Of a stretch of DNA of 64,000 bases, positions 1 to 8,758 are shown one piece after another. How positions within the stretch are numbered: position 1 is the stretch's first letter; every line of letters begins with the position of its first letter. Made by a program: the position numbers and the translations under genes. The notes under the pieces were generated by a model that saw nothing but the letters and a program-made list of their open reading frames with translations, did no database searches and was not told the DNA's origin. This stretch comes from Blastopirellula marina (GTDB taxonomy: Bacteria; Planctomycetota; Planctomycetia; Pirellulales; Pirellulaceae): the NCBI RefSeq assembly GCF_002967765.1, contig NZ_PUHY01000005.1, positions 558,001 to 622,000 of the forward strand. Reading direction: 5' to 3'.

Positions 1-102
1 ATGGTCCCGATGGAAGTCCTACACAAAGATCAATCGGTCTGGAAAGTTGACTGGGCTCATCAAAGCTACAGTACGCCCTACAAAGTAATTCCCGGAGAGT
101 AA
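1..102 (+). CDS. 3' end of an unidentified protein
   Basis: An open frame enters the window at base 1 and runs 33 codons to a TAA at 100-102. The ATG at base 1 is probably internal, because no upstream sequence is visible to test it. The visible tail is mixed hydrophilic and aromatic and ends in VIPGE. No family can be assigned from so short a piece. About 200 bases without a gene separate it from the next start. Confidence 0.45.
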   Translation: MVPMEVLHKDQSVWKVDWAHQSYSTPYKVIPGE

Positions 103-299
103 AGCGACGTCCGACTAGGCGTATCTAAACGCGGTTTTCGATTGAGTTAAGTCCCCACCTTTTTACGTGTAGGGAATCAATTCACGTTTTTTCTGAAAAA
201 TGCTTGCTCAAAATAGACGCAATGTCTATATTCTCTTTTGTCGCGGTTAGGAATGTGTCCTGACCGCTGTTGGCCGAACCACTTTCTGGGAAGCCGAAC

Positions 300-1811
300 A
301 TGCGATTGCTGACAGCTCTTCTCCTGATGCTACTTGTGCATGCACCTTGCGGATCAAGCATTTCGTGGGCTGACTCACGCGGGGAATCCCTTTCCAAGTG
401 GATTAACGAGCGAGGTCGTGTCGCCTGGGGCGAGCCGCCAGCGAAGTGCGACGATCTGACTTTTGCACGGCGTGTGTACCTTGATATCGTCGGCCGTACG
501 CCAAGCGTCTCAGAGTTACGTGACTTTCAAGACTTAGGAGAGAATCGCCGAGATGTTTTGGTCGAACGTTTGATCTTCGGCGAGGGGCCACGGGCGTCAG
601 CTTACCAACGGTTGAGTGCTGAGAATCTGGCCCGACATTGGCGACGCGTGTTAATCCCGCCCGGCACAACGGTTGTTGGTTCTCCACTTACGCTGGAAGC
701 GTGGCTGAAAGATGCTTTCGCTGAGCGTACTCCCTACGACGAAATGATGCGGGACTTAGCCGCGATTCGCTCGGCCGGGGAAGCTGGTGGTTACTATCAA
801 CTGCTAGGTGCCCAACCGGAAAACTACGCCAGCCAACTTACCCGTAGCACGCTGGGAGTGCGAATTGAATGTGCCCAGTGTCACGACCATCCCTTCGTCG
901 ATTGGAAACAGGAAGACTTCTGGGGGCTCGCTGCGTTCTATGGGAACATGCGAGGTCCGAATGATGCCGCAGCGTCGACGTCCAGCGAAGGTTCGATTAC
1001 CTACGAAGGTAAAACCTACCCTGCCAAGTTCCTGTGGACCGATCAGCCACTTCGCGACACGGCGAGTTCACCTCGTGCTCGCTTGGCAGCATGGCTGACA
1101 TCCAGCGAAAATCCGCAGTTCTCAGCCACGGCTGCGAACCGTATCTGGCAATATCTCGTCGGTCGCGGACTTTACGCCGATGTCGACAATCTGGATCAGG
1201 CTTCCCCTGAAGATCGCAAGTTTCTGGACGAACTCGGCCATCGGTTTGCTCACGATGGTTTTGATGTCCAAGGATTGATCGCAGCAATTTGCAAATCGGA
1301 TTGGTATCAGGCCGAAAGCCTTGAAGCGACCACGGAAGAAGTGGATTTCCAACGACGCTTGAAGGTACTCAGCCCTGAGCAAGTCTTTGATTCCTTGGAG
1401 CAAGCCTTGCTGCTGCCGGTTGGTCGCGTCGATCCGGGAGCAGCCCGCTGGACAGGCGAACGATCGCAGCTCGTGAATCGACTCAGCGAAACGGTGGGAG
1501 CCACACCGGAAGATTATGCATCCGGTATCCCGCAAGCATTAATGCTGATGAATGGGCAGCTTACTAGCGAAGCAATCGACCTCGATCGAAGCCGCCTGCT
1601 GCGTGCGGTCGTGGAGTCTCCGTTCTTTAACGATCGGGACCGAATCGAAACACTGTTTCTCGCCGTACTTACGCGTGAACCGACCGAAGCTGAGAGAACG
1701 GCGCTCGTTCAATTCGTGGCCGACAAGCCTGCGGAAAAATCCCAAAAGCAAGCCTACGGAGAGATCTTGTGGGCCCTGCTCAACAGTCCGGAGTTTGTGC
1801 TATGTCGATAA
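300..1811 (+). CDS. Short DUF1549/DUF1553 (planctomycete cytochrome-associated) exported protein
   Basis: Exported protein of the DUF1549-DUF1553 family, which is greatly expanded in planctomycetes and of unknown biochemical role. The ATG at 300 is preferred over an in-frame TTG at 270 because it places a hydrophobic signal peptide (MRLLTALLLMLL...) at the very N-terminus. The DUF1549 part (about residues 30-230) has the usual RRVYLDIVGRTPS stretch and a CAQCHDHPF motif, a c-type heme-like CxxCH. The DUF1553 part (about 255-500) contains the ANRIWQYLVGRG signature. At 503 residues it is the short form, lacking the N-terminal PSCyt1 cytochrome domain seen in the gene at 29772. Its end overlaps the DUF1501 gene by 10 bases, the usual partner arrangement. 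The family call is firm; the function is not known. Confidence 0.9.
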   Translation: MRLLTALLLMLLVHAPCGSSISWADSRGESLSKWINERGRVAWGEPPAKCDDLTFARRVYLDIVGRTPSVSELRDFQDLGENRRDVLVERLIFGEGPRASAYQRLSAENLARHWRRVLIPPGTTVVGSPLTLEAWLKDAFAERTPYDEMMRDLAAIRSAGEAGGYYQLLGAQPENYASQLTRSTLGVRIECAQCHDHPFVDWKQEDFWGLAAFYGNMRGPNDAAASTSSEGSITYEGKTYPAKFLWTDQPLRDTASSPRARLAAWLTSSENPQFSATAANRIWQYLVGRGLYADVDNLDQASPEDRKFLDELGHRFAHDGFDVQGLIAAICKSDWYQAESLEATTEEVDFQRRLKVLSPEQVFDSLEQALLLPVGRVDPGAARWTGERSQLVNRLSETVGATPEDYASGIPQALMLMNGQLTSEAIDLDRSRLLRAVVESPFFNDRDRIETLFLAVLTREPTEAERTALVQFVADKPAEKSQKQAYGEILWALLNSPEFVLCR

Positions 1812-3109
1812 ATCGCTCGTTCCAAAAGTTTACCCGCCGTGATCTGATGCGGATCGCAGCTGCCTCGCTCGGTGGCGTGAGCTGTTCCGGCTGGTTGCCC
1901 AAACTGGCCCAAGCTACCGAAGGCCAACGCCCTCCCAAAGCATGCATTCTGCTTTGGATGGCGGGTGGACCGAGCCAGATTGATACGCTCGATCCAAAAC
2001 CAAAGCACGCCAACGGTGGCCCGACCCGAGCTATTTCGACCTCGGTCCCTGGCATCGAGCTTAGCGAGAATTTGCCGTTGCTGGCAAAACAAATGGAGCA
2101 TGTTGCGCTCGTTCGTTCCATGAAGACCCGCGAAGGAGATCATGGTCGGGCGACGCAATTGATGATGACCGGATACCGTCCGATGGGAGGCAACATCGAG
2201 TATCCGGTCCTTGGTTCGCTTGTGGCAGAGCGACTCAAACCAACCGCTGCCCAATTGCCCGGCTTCGTGGCGATCTCCCCGTTCCGACCGGGCAATTTGG
2301 GCGCCGGTTTCTTAGGTCCTCGATATGCTCCGTTGATGGTCTCTGGCGTCAGCAACAACCCAAATACCCGTGCTGATTTGACAGTCGAAAACCTCGACCC
2401 ATCCGGCATCGAACGTTCCGAATTGAGCGAGCGCAAGTTCCTGCTTGATGTCCTGCGAACTGGTATGCCAGGGGATGCGTCGGCGGCCAAGAAGCATGCG
2501 GCCGTTTACGATCAAGCAATGCGGATGGTCGAAACACGCGGCGAGGGGGCTTTCGATCTCGAACAGGAACCTGCCGAACTACGTGATGCCTATGGTCGCA
2601 ATCGTTTCGGGCAAGGCTGTTTGCTGGCCCGTCGCTTAGTGGAACGCAACGTTCCATTTGTGGAAGTGACGTTAGATACTTCCACCGACGCAACCTGGGA
2701 TTCGCATCTCAATAATTTCCGCACAGTAAAAACTATGTGCGAAACACTTGATCCGGCTTGGTCGACGCTGATTAACGATTTGAAGCAACGAGGATTGCTC
2801 GACTCGACCTTGGTGGTCTGGATGGGGGAATTCGGTAGGACACCGCGCATCAATCAAAACTCAGGTCGCGATCACTTTCCTGATGCTTGGAGCGTTGCCT
2901 TGTCGGGAGGCGGCATTCAAGGGGGCAGTGTCATTGGCTCGACAACGGTCGACGGAATGAGTGTCGATGACCGTCCTGTCAGTGCCGCGGATCTATTCGC
3001 AACCGTGCTAGAAGGGATCGGCGTATCGTCTGACTCGGATAACTACATGGGGGATCGTCCTATTCCCATCGTCGATGGCGGCAAGCCAATTAAGGAGCTG
3101 CTGGGATGA
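1802..3109 (+). CDS. DUF1501 family Tat-exported protein
   Basis: Member of the DUF1501 family, distantly related to the alkaline phosphatase/sulfatase fold and almost always encoded beside DUF1549/DUF1553 proteins in planctomycetes. The ATG at 1802 lies inside the end of the preceding gene, indicating coupled translation. The N-terminus carries a twin-arginine signal (TRRDLMRIAAASLGG), so export in folded form is expected. Family landmarks are the early LWMAGGPSQIDTLDPK segment, a central GRNRFGQGCLLARRLVE segment, and the late VWMGEFGRTPRIN and GRDHFPDAWS segments. Length is 435 residues, normal for the family. The next gene starts at an ATGA overlap (3106-3109), so this is an operon member. 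Enzymatic activity has not been established for the family as far as I know. Confidence 0.92.
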   Translation: MSINRSFQKFTRRDLMRIAAASLGGVSCSGWLPKLAQATEGQRPPKACILLWMAGGPSQIDTLDPKPKHANGGPTRAISTSVPGIELSENLPLLAKQMEHVALVRSMKTREGDHGRATQLMMTGYRPMGGNIEYPVLGSLVAERLKPTAAQLPGFVAISPFRPGNLGAGFLGPRYAPLMVSGVSNNPNTRADLTVENLDPSGIERSELSERKFLLDVLRTGMPGDASAAKKHAAVYDQAMRMVETRGEGAFDLEQEPAELRDAYGRNRFGQGCLLARRLVERNVPFVEVTLDTSTDATWDSHLNNFRTVKTMCETLDPAWSTLINDLKQRGLLDSTLVVWMGEFGRTPRINQNSGRDHFPDAWSVALSGGGIQGGSVIGSTTVDGMSVDDRPVSAADLFATVLEGIGVSSDSDNYMGDRPIPIVDGGKPIKELLG

Positions 3110-4728
3110 AGTTCGATCGAAGGTCGAAACAAGTCGCTCCATGGATTCTTTGGGCAGCTTGGTTGGGAAGCGTGTCGTATGTCGCGCACTTCACGCCCCA
3201 ACTAGCTGCCGAAGATTTACGACCAGGCCAGCACGATATGCTGCTTCTGTTGCCAGATGGACCGATCCATGTTCGGGCGTGGATTACCGACAACGGACAA
3301 CCGCTCGAGCAAGTTCGTCGGAACTATATCGACGATCTAGTCTCGTCCCTCGATACCGATCGCGACGGCAAACTGGGACGCAACGAAACGATGAAGCATC
3401 CGTTGTTCGTCAGCGGCCGTCGGTACGAAAACAATAAATTCCTAAACTCGCTCCGCAGCAACCGACCCTATACCGACCGTGAGATTGAACTCGCGGTCGA
3501 TCGGGTTGCCGGACAACCAGTCGCATTTCGGCAAAACAATGCGTTTGCGGAACAAGACCTGAGCGTCTTCCGAGTGCTCGATCAGAATGAATCAGGCCTG
3601 ATCGATCGCGCCGAAATGCGGCTGGCCCCGGCACGGATCGCTGAACGAGATAGCGACTTTGACCAGTGCATCACGTTCAACGAGTTTCTCGAGCAGCCGG
3701 CGTTGATGATGGCGGATGTGGTGATCACGACCGTAAACGATTCCCCTCCGACCTCGCTTCATTCCGAATTGTTACGCGACGCCAGCGAGCCGATTCTCGC
3801 GGCACGTATGGTACGTTTGTACGATCAAGATCGCGATGCCCATTTGTCGCAGCAGGAACTCAGCTGGAGGCCAGAGCGTATCGCCAAATTGGACACAGAC
3901 CACGATGGCCGACTGAGCATGCAAGAGCTAGGCTCGATTTCCAATGCCGAGCCAGATATTCAGCTGGCCGTAGACCTGGCAAAAGCTTCCAGCGAAGCAA
4001 TGCAGCTTGTCGACCAACACCAGAAGGATGGCGAAGCGTCCGCGGCTTCCCTCCGTTTCAATCGCGGTAATGTCATGCTCAGCGTTGGCTACCGTTATCG
4101 TGATCCGGTGGAGGAAGCACGCCGAAATGCCGAAGCTGCCTTCAATGCGATCGATATCGATGCCAACGGATACCTTGATCGAGAAGAGATAGCCGAACAC
4201 CAACGTTTTGAGCGTTACCTGTTCGATGCCATGGATGAAGACGACGACGAACGTGTCTTCGCCGCCGAGATGATGAAGTACGTCGTCAACTATGCGGAAG
4301 CCGCTTCGACTTCGTGCCAAGCAACTTTGGTCGACGCTGGGAACGGCTTCTTCCAGATGCTCGATGCCAACGACGACGGGCGGATTTCGATTCGCGAGCT
4401 TCGACGGTGCGAGCAGCGATTGGTCGATGCCAGTCAAGATAACGCGATCAATCCATCCCAGTTGGCGAAATCGTTTCGGATTGAGTTCGAGCGCGGTGGC
4501 GTCAGCTTATTCGGTCGAGTTGATCGCACGGATGCTGCGACCCCCACGGTTCCCCTGCGAAGCAACGGCGGCCCAATCTGGTTTCAACGTATGGATCGCA
4601 ACGGAGACGGCGACTTGACCTGGGATGAATTTTTAGGACCACGAGAAGTATTTGAACAATTAGATTCCGACCGGGACGGTCTACTCGATCCGGCGGAAGC
4701 GAAACAAGCGAGCGAGAAGACCCTATGA
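3106..4728 (+). CDS. Exported multi-EF-hand calcium-binding protein
   Basis: Predicted exported calcium-binding protein. An N-terminal hydrophobic segment (about residues 13-34) ending near QLAAED looks like a signal peptide. At least eight EF-hand-type loops follow along the 540 residues, including DTDRDGKLGRNE, DQNESGLIDRAE, DTDHDGRLSMQE, DIDANGYLDREE, DANDDGRISIRE, DRNGDGDLTWDE and DSDRDGLLDPAE. Several keep acidic residues at positions 1, 3, 5 and 12, so they should bind Ca2+. Others are degenerate. The gene overlaps both neighbours at ATGA, tying it to the DUF1501 gene before it and the MoxR gene after it. It may act as a structural or calcium-sensing component for the surface proteins encoded here, but that is inference. 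Confidence 0.88.
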   Translation: MKFDRRSKQVAPWILWAAWLGSVSYVAHFTPQLAAEDLRPGQHDMLLLLPDGPIHVRAWITDNGQPLEQVRRNYIDDLVSSLDTDRDGKLGRNETMKHPLFVSGRRYENNKFLNSLRSNRPYTDREIELAVDRVAGQPVAFRQNNAFAEQDLSVFRVLDQNESGLIDRAEMRLAPARIAERDSDFDQCITFNEFLEQPALMMADVVITTVNDSPPTSLHSELLRDASEPILAARMVRLYDQDRDAHLSQQELSWRPERIAKLDTDHDGRLSMQELGSISNAEPDIQLAVDLAKASSEAMQLVDQHQKDGEASAASLRFNRGNVMLSVGYRYRDPVEEARRNAEAAFNAIDIDANGYLDREEIAEHQRFERYLFDAMDEDDDERVFAAEMMKYVVNYAEAASTSCQATLVDAGNGFFQMLDANDDGRISIRELRRCEQRLVDASQDNAINPSQLAKSFRIEFERGGVSLFGRVDRTDAATPTVPLRSNGGPIWFQRMDRNGDGDLTWDEFLGPREVFEQLDSDRDGLLDPAEAKQASEKTL

Positions 4729-5768
4729 GCAATACCATCGAATCAACCATGAATCACGACGGCAAACTGCTCGAACAGGTAGAGCGACTCCGCGAGGCTC
4801 GTGAGCAACTGCGGGTAGAGATCGGCAAAGTCATTGTCGGTCAGCAAGACGTGGTCGACTTGTTACTGCTTGGCCTGTTATGTCGCGGACATGTTCTTCT
4901 ACACGGGGTGCCTGGCTTAGGCAAAACGTTGATGGCCCGGACATTGGCCAAAACGCTTGATCTACAGTTCAAACGAGTCCAGTTCACACCGGATCTGATG
5001 CCGTCGGACATTACCGGGACAGATGTAATTGAAGAACAGGAAGGAGGCGGCGGGCATCGCTTGAAGTTTGTCCCTGGGCCAATCTTTACCAACTTTCTAC
5101 TTGCCGACGAAGTCAACCGAACTCCCCCGAAAACACAGGCCGCGCTCTTGCAAGCCATGCAGGAACACGAGGTCTCGATTGGCAACACAACGTATCCGAT
5201 CGAACTCCCATTCTTTGTTGTGGCCACCCAGAACCCGATCGAAATGGAGGGGACTTATCCGTTGCCGGAAGCTCAGGTCGACCGCTTCATGTTCAACATT
5301 CGTGTCCGCTACCCAACCGTGGCGGAGGAAGCGGCAATTATCCGGGGCACAACTGGTAGCCAAACCGTCGAGCCTCATTCGGTCCTGTCGTCGGACGATT
5401 TGTTGCGTTTGCAAGAGATCGTGCGGAGCGTTCCAGTTTCTGACGATGTCGTGCACTACGCTGCTCGATTGGTCAACGCCACTCGACCGCTGCGAACCGA
5501 CAAGGGCGATCGCGCACCAATCGAGGCCATTGAGAAGTACGTCACTTATGGAGCCAGCCCGCGTGCTGGTCAGGCCCTCATACTAGCCGGCAAGGCGAAA
5601 GCGGTGCTCGAAGGTCGCTACCACGTTGATTTCGCGGATGTGAAATCGCTCGCTCATCCCGTATTACGTCATCGTCTGGTATTGAACTTTCATGGTCGCG
5701 CTGACAACGTCGATTCGGACGATGTGATCGACAAGCTCTTGGCCACTGTGCGGGAAGAAGACGAATGA
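4725..5768 (+). CDS. MoxR family AAA+ ATPase
   Basis: MoxR-type AAA+ ATPase, a chaperone-like motor that works with VWA-domain partners to mature or insert metals into target complexes. Visible motifs are Walker A GVPGLGKT (residues 61-68), Walker B LLADE (125-129), the sensor-1 stretch VVATQNPIE, and PLPEAQVDRFMF, which is typical of the family. The length of 347 residues is normal. The start at 4725 overlaps the previous stop by four bases; an in-frame ATG at 4749 could also serve. The next gene begins at an ATGA overlap and encodes the DUF58 partner usually found with MoxR. It should act in the cytoplasm on the membrane VWA proteins downstream. Confidence 0.96.
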   Translation: MSNTIESTMNHDGKLLEQVERLREAREQLRVEIGKVIVGQQDVVDLLLLGLLCRGHVLLHGVPGLGKTLMARTLAKTLDLQFKRVQFTPDLMPSDITGTDVIEEQEGGGGHRLKFVPGPIFTNFLLADEVNRTPPKTQAALLQAMQEHEVSIGNTTYPIELPFFVVATQNPIEMEGTYPLPEAQVDRFMFNIRVRYPTVAEEAAIIRGTTGSQTVEPHSVLSSDDLLRLQEIVRSVPVSDDVVHYAARLVNATRPLRTDKGDRAPIEAIEKYVTYGASPRAGQALILAGKAKAVLEGRYHVDFADVKSLAHPVLRHRLVLNFHGRADNVDSDDVIDKLLATVREEDE

Positions 5769-6688
5769 TCAGTAGTCGTCGCTCGACAACACAAGAAGAG
5801 AAACCGCAAGCAAGCTGGCTGCAGCCTGAAGAACTGGCTCGCTTGAATTCGTTGGAGCTACGCGCTCGCGGAGTGGTTGAAGGTTTCCTTCAAGGTCTCC
5901 ATCAAAGTCCATTCGTGGGATACAGCGTGGAGTTCTCATCGCATCGGCGATATGGACCTGGTGACGACCTACGGCACGTGAATTGGAAGGTATTCGCGCG
6001 GCAACGGAAGTTGTACGTGAAAGAATTCGATGCGGAGACCAATTTAAACTTGTATCTTTTTGTCGATGCGAGCCGATCGATGCAATGTCGCGTCGACGGG
6101 GCGATGACGAAGCACGAGTACGCTTCGACTTTGGCCGCTGCTCTGGCTTGGATGGCGATGAAGCAACGCGACGCCGTGGCGCTCGGCCTGATGGACGACG
6201 GAATCACCGACTACCTCGACCCGTCTGCCAAGCCGGGACGGTGGGAGGAATGCTTGAAACTTCTCGCCCAAACCAATGCACAGCCGGTGACGGCCCTCGG
6301 TAAGTCACTCGAACAAGCGTCCGCTTTGGCTCGACACCGTGGTATTGTCGCGATCTTTAGCGATTTGGTCGATGATACGTCTGCCGTTGAACGCGGACTC
6401 GTTCAACTGCGGCATCGTGGGCACGAGGTTGTCCTGTTTCACACGCTTGATCCGTGTGAGCGTCGTTTAACGCAAAAAGGACGCTTACGAGTGGTCGACA
6501 TGGAAGGTGCTGGTCAGCTGACTACCGATGTCGAAGGAATTCGCACTGCTTACCTCCGCCGCGTCGACACATGGTGCGCGGAACTGGCCGATATTTGCGT
6601 ACAGCAAGGGGTCGACCGAATCGAATTGACGACGGATCAGCCCCCTGCGGCGATCCTGTTTGATTACCTGGTACGAAGATCGACTTAA
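5765..6688 (+). CDS. DUF58 / VWA-like protein, MoxR partner
   Basis: DUF58 family protein, the conserved partner of MoxR ATPases. The DUF58 signature GPGDDLRHVNWKVFARQRKL lies at about residues 64-83. A VWA metal-ion-dependent adhesion-type site, DASRS, is at 101-105. No transmembrane segment is evident, unlike DUF58 proteins that carry two N-terminal helices, so this 307-residue protein is probably cytoplasmic or peripheral. It starts at the ATGA overlap with the MoxR gene and is followed after two bases by a BatA-type gene. The context supports a MoxR-DUF58-VWA complex. The substrate is unknown. Confidence 0.94.
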   Translation: MISSRRSTTQEEKPQASWLQPEELARLNSLELRARGVVEGFLQGLHQSPFVGYSVEFSSHRRYGPGDDLRHVNWKVFARQRKLYVKEFDAETNLNLYLFVDASRSMQCRVDGAMTKHEYASTLAAALAWMAMKQRDAVALGLMDDGITDYLDPSAKPGRWEECLKLLAQTNAQPVTALGKSLEQASALARHRGIVAIFSDLVDDTSAVERGLVQLRHRGHEVVLFHTLDPCERRLTQKGRLRVVDMEGAGQLTTDVEGIRTAYLRRVDTWCAELADICVQQGVDRIELTTDQPPAAILFDYLVRRST

Positions 6689-6690
6689 AC

Positions 6691-8727
6691 ATGAGCTTCT
6701 TCCAAACCACATTCCTGATTGCTACGGCTGCCGTCGCGATTCCCGTGCTGTTGCACTTGTTGAATCGTTGGCAAGCTCGGCAAATCGAACTAGGAACCAT
6801 GCGATTCCTGGAGGAAGTCATTCGTGAAGGGGCTCAACGCCGCAAGATTCGACGTTGGTTGCTTTTATTAACGCGATGCGCACTTGTCGCGTTGCTGGCA
6901 TTTCTGTTCGCTCGCCCATTCCTTTTGGAGAACCGCCAACAACAAGGGGAACGTTTGCGACTGGTGTTGGTCGATCGCTCGGCGAGCATGGCGATGAAAG
7001 GGAACGCCGGGAGGTTAATCGACGATGGAGTCAGCGCGGCAAGTCAATGGACCGCCAACCGCCAAGCTGAAGCAACCGTCGAGTGGGCATGGTTCGATTC
7101 CCAGGTAGAGCCACTGGAGCCAGGCGAGACACGTCCTTCTTCCCCTCAGGTTCTCAGCGGCGATACCGACTATGCGGCCGCATTGAACTGGGCACGTGAC
7201 CGACTCAGTCTTGATCGGGATGCCTTAGCGGAAGTTTTACTAGTAACCGATCTCCAACAGAGCGGGCTTGTCAGTGAGGGCTTCCCGTTAGATGGGAACG
7301 TACTGCCTGCAACGGTACCGTTTCATCTGATCGACGTCGGGCGTCCCGCGGCAAACAACCTGGCAATTAATGCGATTCGAACTCCATCCGATCGGATCGG
7401 CACGGAGAGCGATCTTGAAATGGTGGTCACCTTATTCAACTACGGTGCCCTCCCCTTCGAGGAAGTTCCTTTGACGGCCGCGATTACTAACGGCGAACGA
7501 ACCGCACGGATCAGGAAATCAATCAGCGTCCCAGCGGGACAAGCAGCTGAGATCGCATTTTCTTTCGGCAAGCTCGATCCCGGTGTTTGGCGTGGGACTT
7601 TTTCGTTGGATATCGAAGACGACCTGGCAGCTGACAACCGCCGATTTGCCGCCGTCGAGGTCGCCGATCGAGTTAACGTATTAATTCTCGATTCCGGGAC
7701 GCACAAAGTCGGTACCGGTGCAGAAAGCTACTACTTGGCGACGGCGCTCGAGCAAGATGGAAAGAATCTAAACGTAAGTAGTGACGAATCCGACCAGCCC
7801 CACATCAGCGAAGGACGCTTTCGCACCCAGGTGCACTATTTGGAAGATAGCGGCACGCCAAGCTTCAATCCGGAGAAGTATCCGTTGATTGTGGTTGCCG
7901 ATGCAGGGCAAGTTTCGCGCGACACGATCAATCGACTAGCAACCTATGTCCGCATCGGAGGTCAACTACTAGTCTTCGCCGGAGATGACGGGGGAAGACC
8001 GGTCTGGGCCTCGTGGGAAAATGAGGGCCTTGCTCCGGGTAAGTTCCAGAGCGTGAAACGCAGCGGCGCGATGCCGTATCGAATCACCTCGGTAAGTACG
8101 GGGACAATGCTCAAGCCGTTTGAAGACCCGCAGCGAAGCGACCTAAGCCGCTTACGCTTTGAAAAGTTCCTGTCGGTCAAAGCCGACGAAAAGACTCAAG
8201 TGCTTGCCTCATTTGATAGTCGTCATCCAGCCGTCACGAAACAGCAGCTTGAGCAAGGTGAGGTCGCCTGGTTTCTTTCGAGTGCCGATTCGAGCTGGGG
8301 AAATTGGACAACCAGTCCGCTTTACCTTCCGCTCGTTCAGCAAATGGCTGCGGACCTGGTCCATTTGACCGGAGAAGGAACCATCCGAGAACGACAAGTT
8401 GGGGACGACGATCCTACGGTTCCGGCTAACGGCACCGCTCAGGAAGGGAGTGAACGGCTGCTTACCTCGTTCACCCGGCCGGGCTTCGAGTCGCGCGGCG
8501 AAGCGTTGTACGTCATTAATTCAACTGCGAAAGAATCCGATCCGGCTCGTATCGATCGAGAAACATTTGCGAAGCACTTCGGTCTCGTATTGGCGAATGA
8601 AAGCGACGACCAAGCGGATGCCGCAGTGGAAGGACAAAGTCGAAAAGAATTGTGGCCGTGGTTTGCTGCGGCTTGTTTGGTGCTGATGGTCTTTGAGTTT
8701 GCCTTAGCGAATCGAACCTCCGCGTGA
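6691..8727 (+). CDS. BatA-type VWA-domain membrane protein
   Basis: Membrane protein with the N-terminal double-transmembrane 'BatA' domain (about residues 1-80, including LLHLLNRWQ and the RRKIRRWLLLLTRCA stretch). A VWA domain follows, with metal-site motif DRSAS at 95-99. The middle region (about 220-640) looks like beta-rich extracytoplasmic domains and includes a segment that may be related to the glutamine amidotransferase-like fold found in such proteins. A C-terminal helix, about LWPWFAAACLVLMVFEF, is the last membrane anchor. Length is 678 residues. It sits two bases behind the DUF58 gene. BatA homologues were linked to aerotolerance in Bacteroides, but a role here can only be inferred. 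Confidence 0.88.
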   Translation: MSFFQTTFLIATAAVAIPVLLHLLNRWQARQIELGTMRFLEEVIREGAQRRKIRRWLLLLTRCALVALLAFLFARPFLLENRQQQGERLRLVLVDRSASMAMKGNAGRLIDDGVSAASQWTANRQAEATVEWAWFDSQVEPLEPGETRPSSPQVLSGDTDYAAALNWARDRLSLDRDALAEVLLVTDLQQSGLVSEGFPLDGNVLPATVPFHLIDVGRPAANNLAINAIRTPSDRIGTESDLEMVVTLFNYGALPFEEVPLTAAITNGERTARIRKSISVPAGQAAEIAFSFGKLDPGVWRGTFSLDIEDDLAADNRRFAAVEVADRVNVLILDSGTHKVGTGAESYYLATALEQDGKNLNVSSDESDQPHISEGRFRTQVHYLEDSGTPSFNPEKYPLIVVADAGQVSRDTINRLATYVRIGGQLLVFAGDDGGRPVWASWENEGLAPGKFQSVKRSGAMPYRITSVSTGTMLKPFEDPQRSDLSRLRFEKFLSVKADEKTQVLASFDSRHPAVTKQQLEQGEVAWFLSSADSSWGNWTTSPLYLPLVQQMAADLVHLTGEGTIRERQVGDDDPTVPANGTAQEGSERLLTSFTRPGFESRGEALYVINSTAKESDPARIDRETFAKHFGLVLANESDDQADAAVEGQSRKELWPWFAAACLVLMVFEFALANRTSA

Positions 8728-8758
8728 TGCCAGTTTCTGGGTATAGGATGTTAATCCG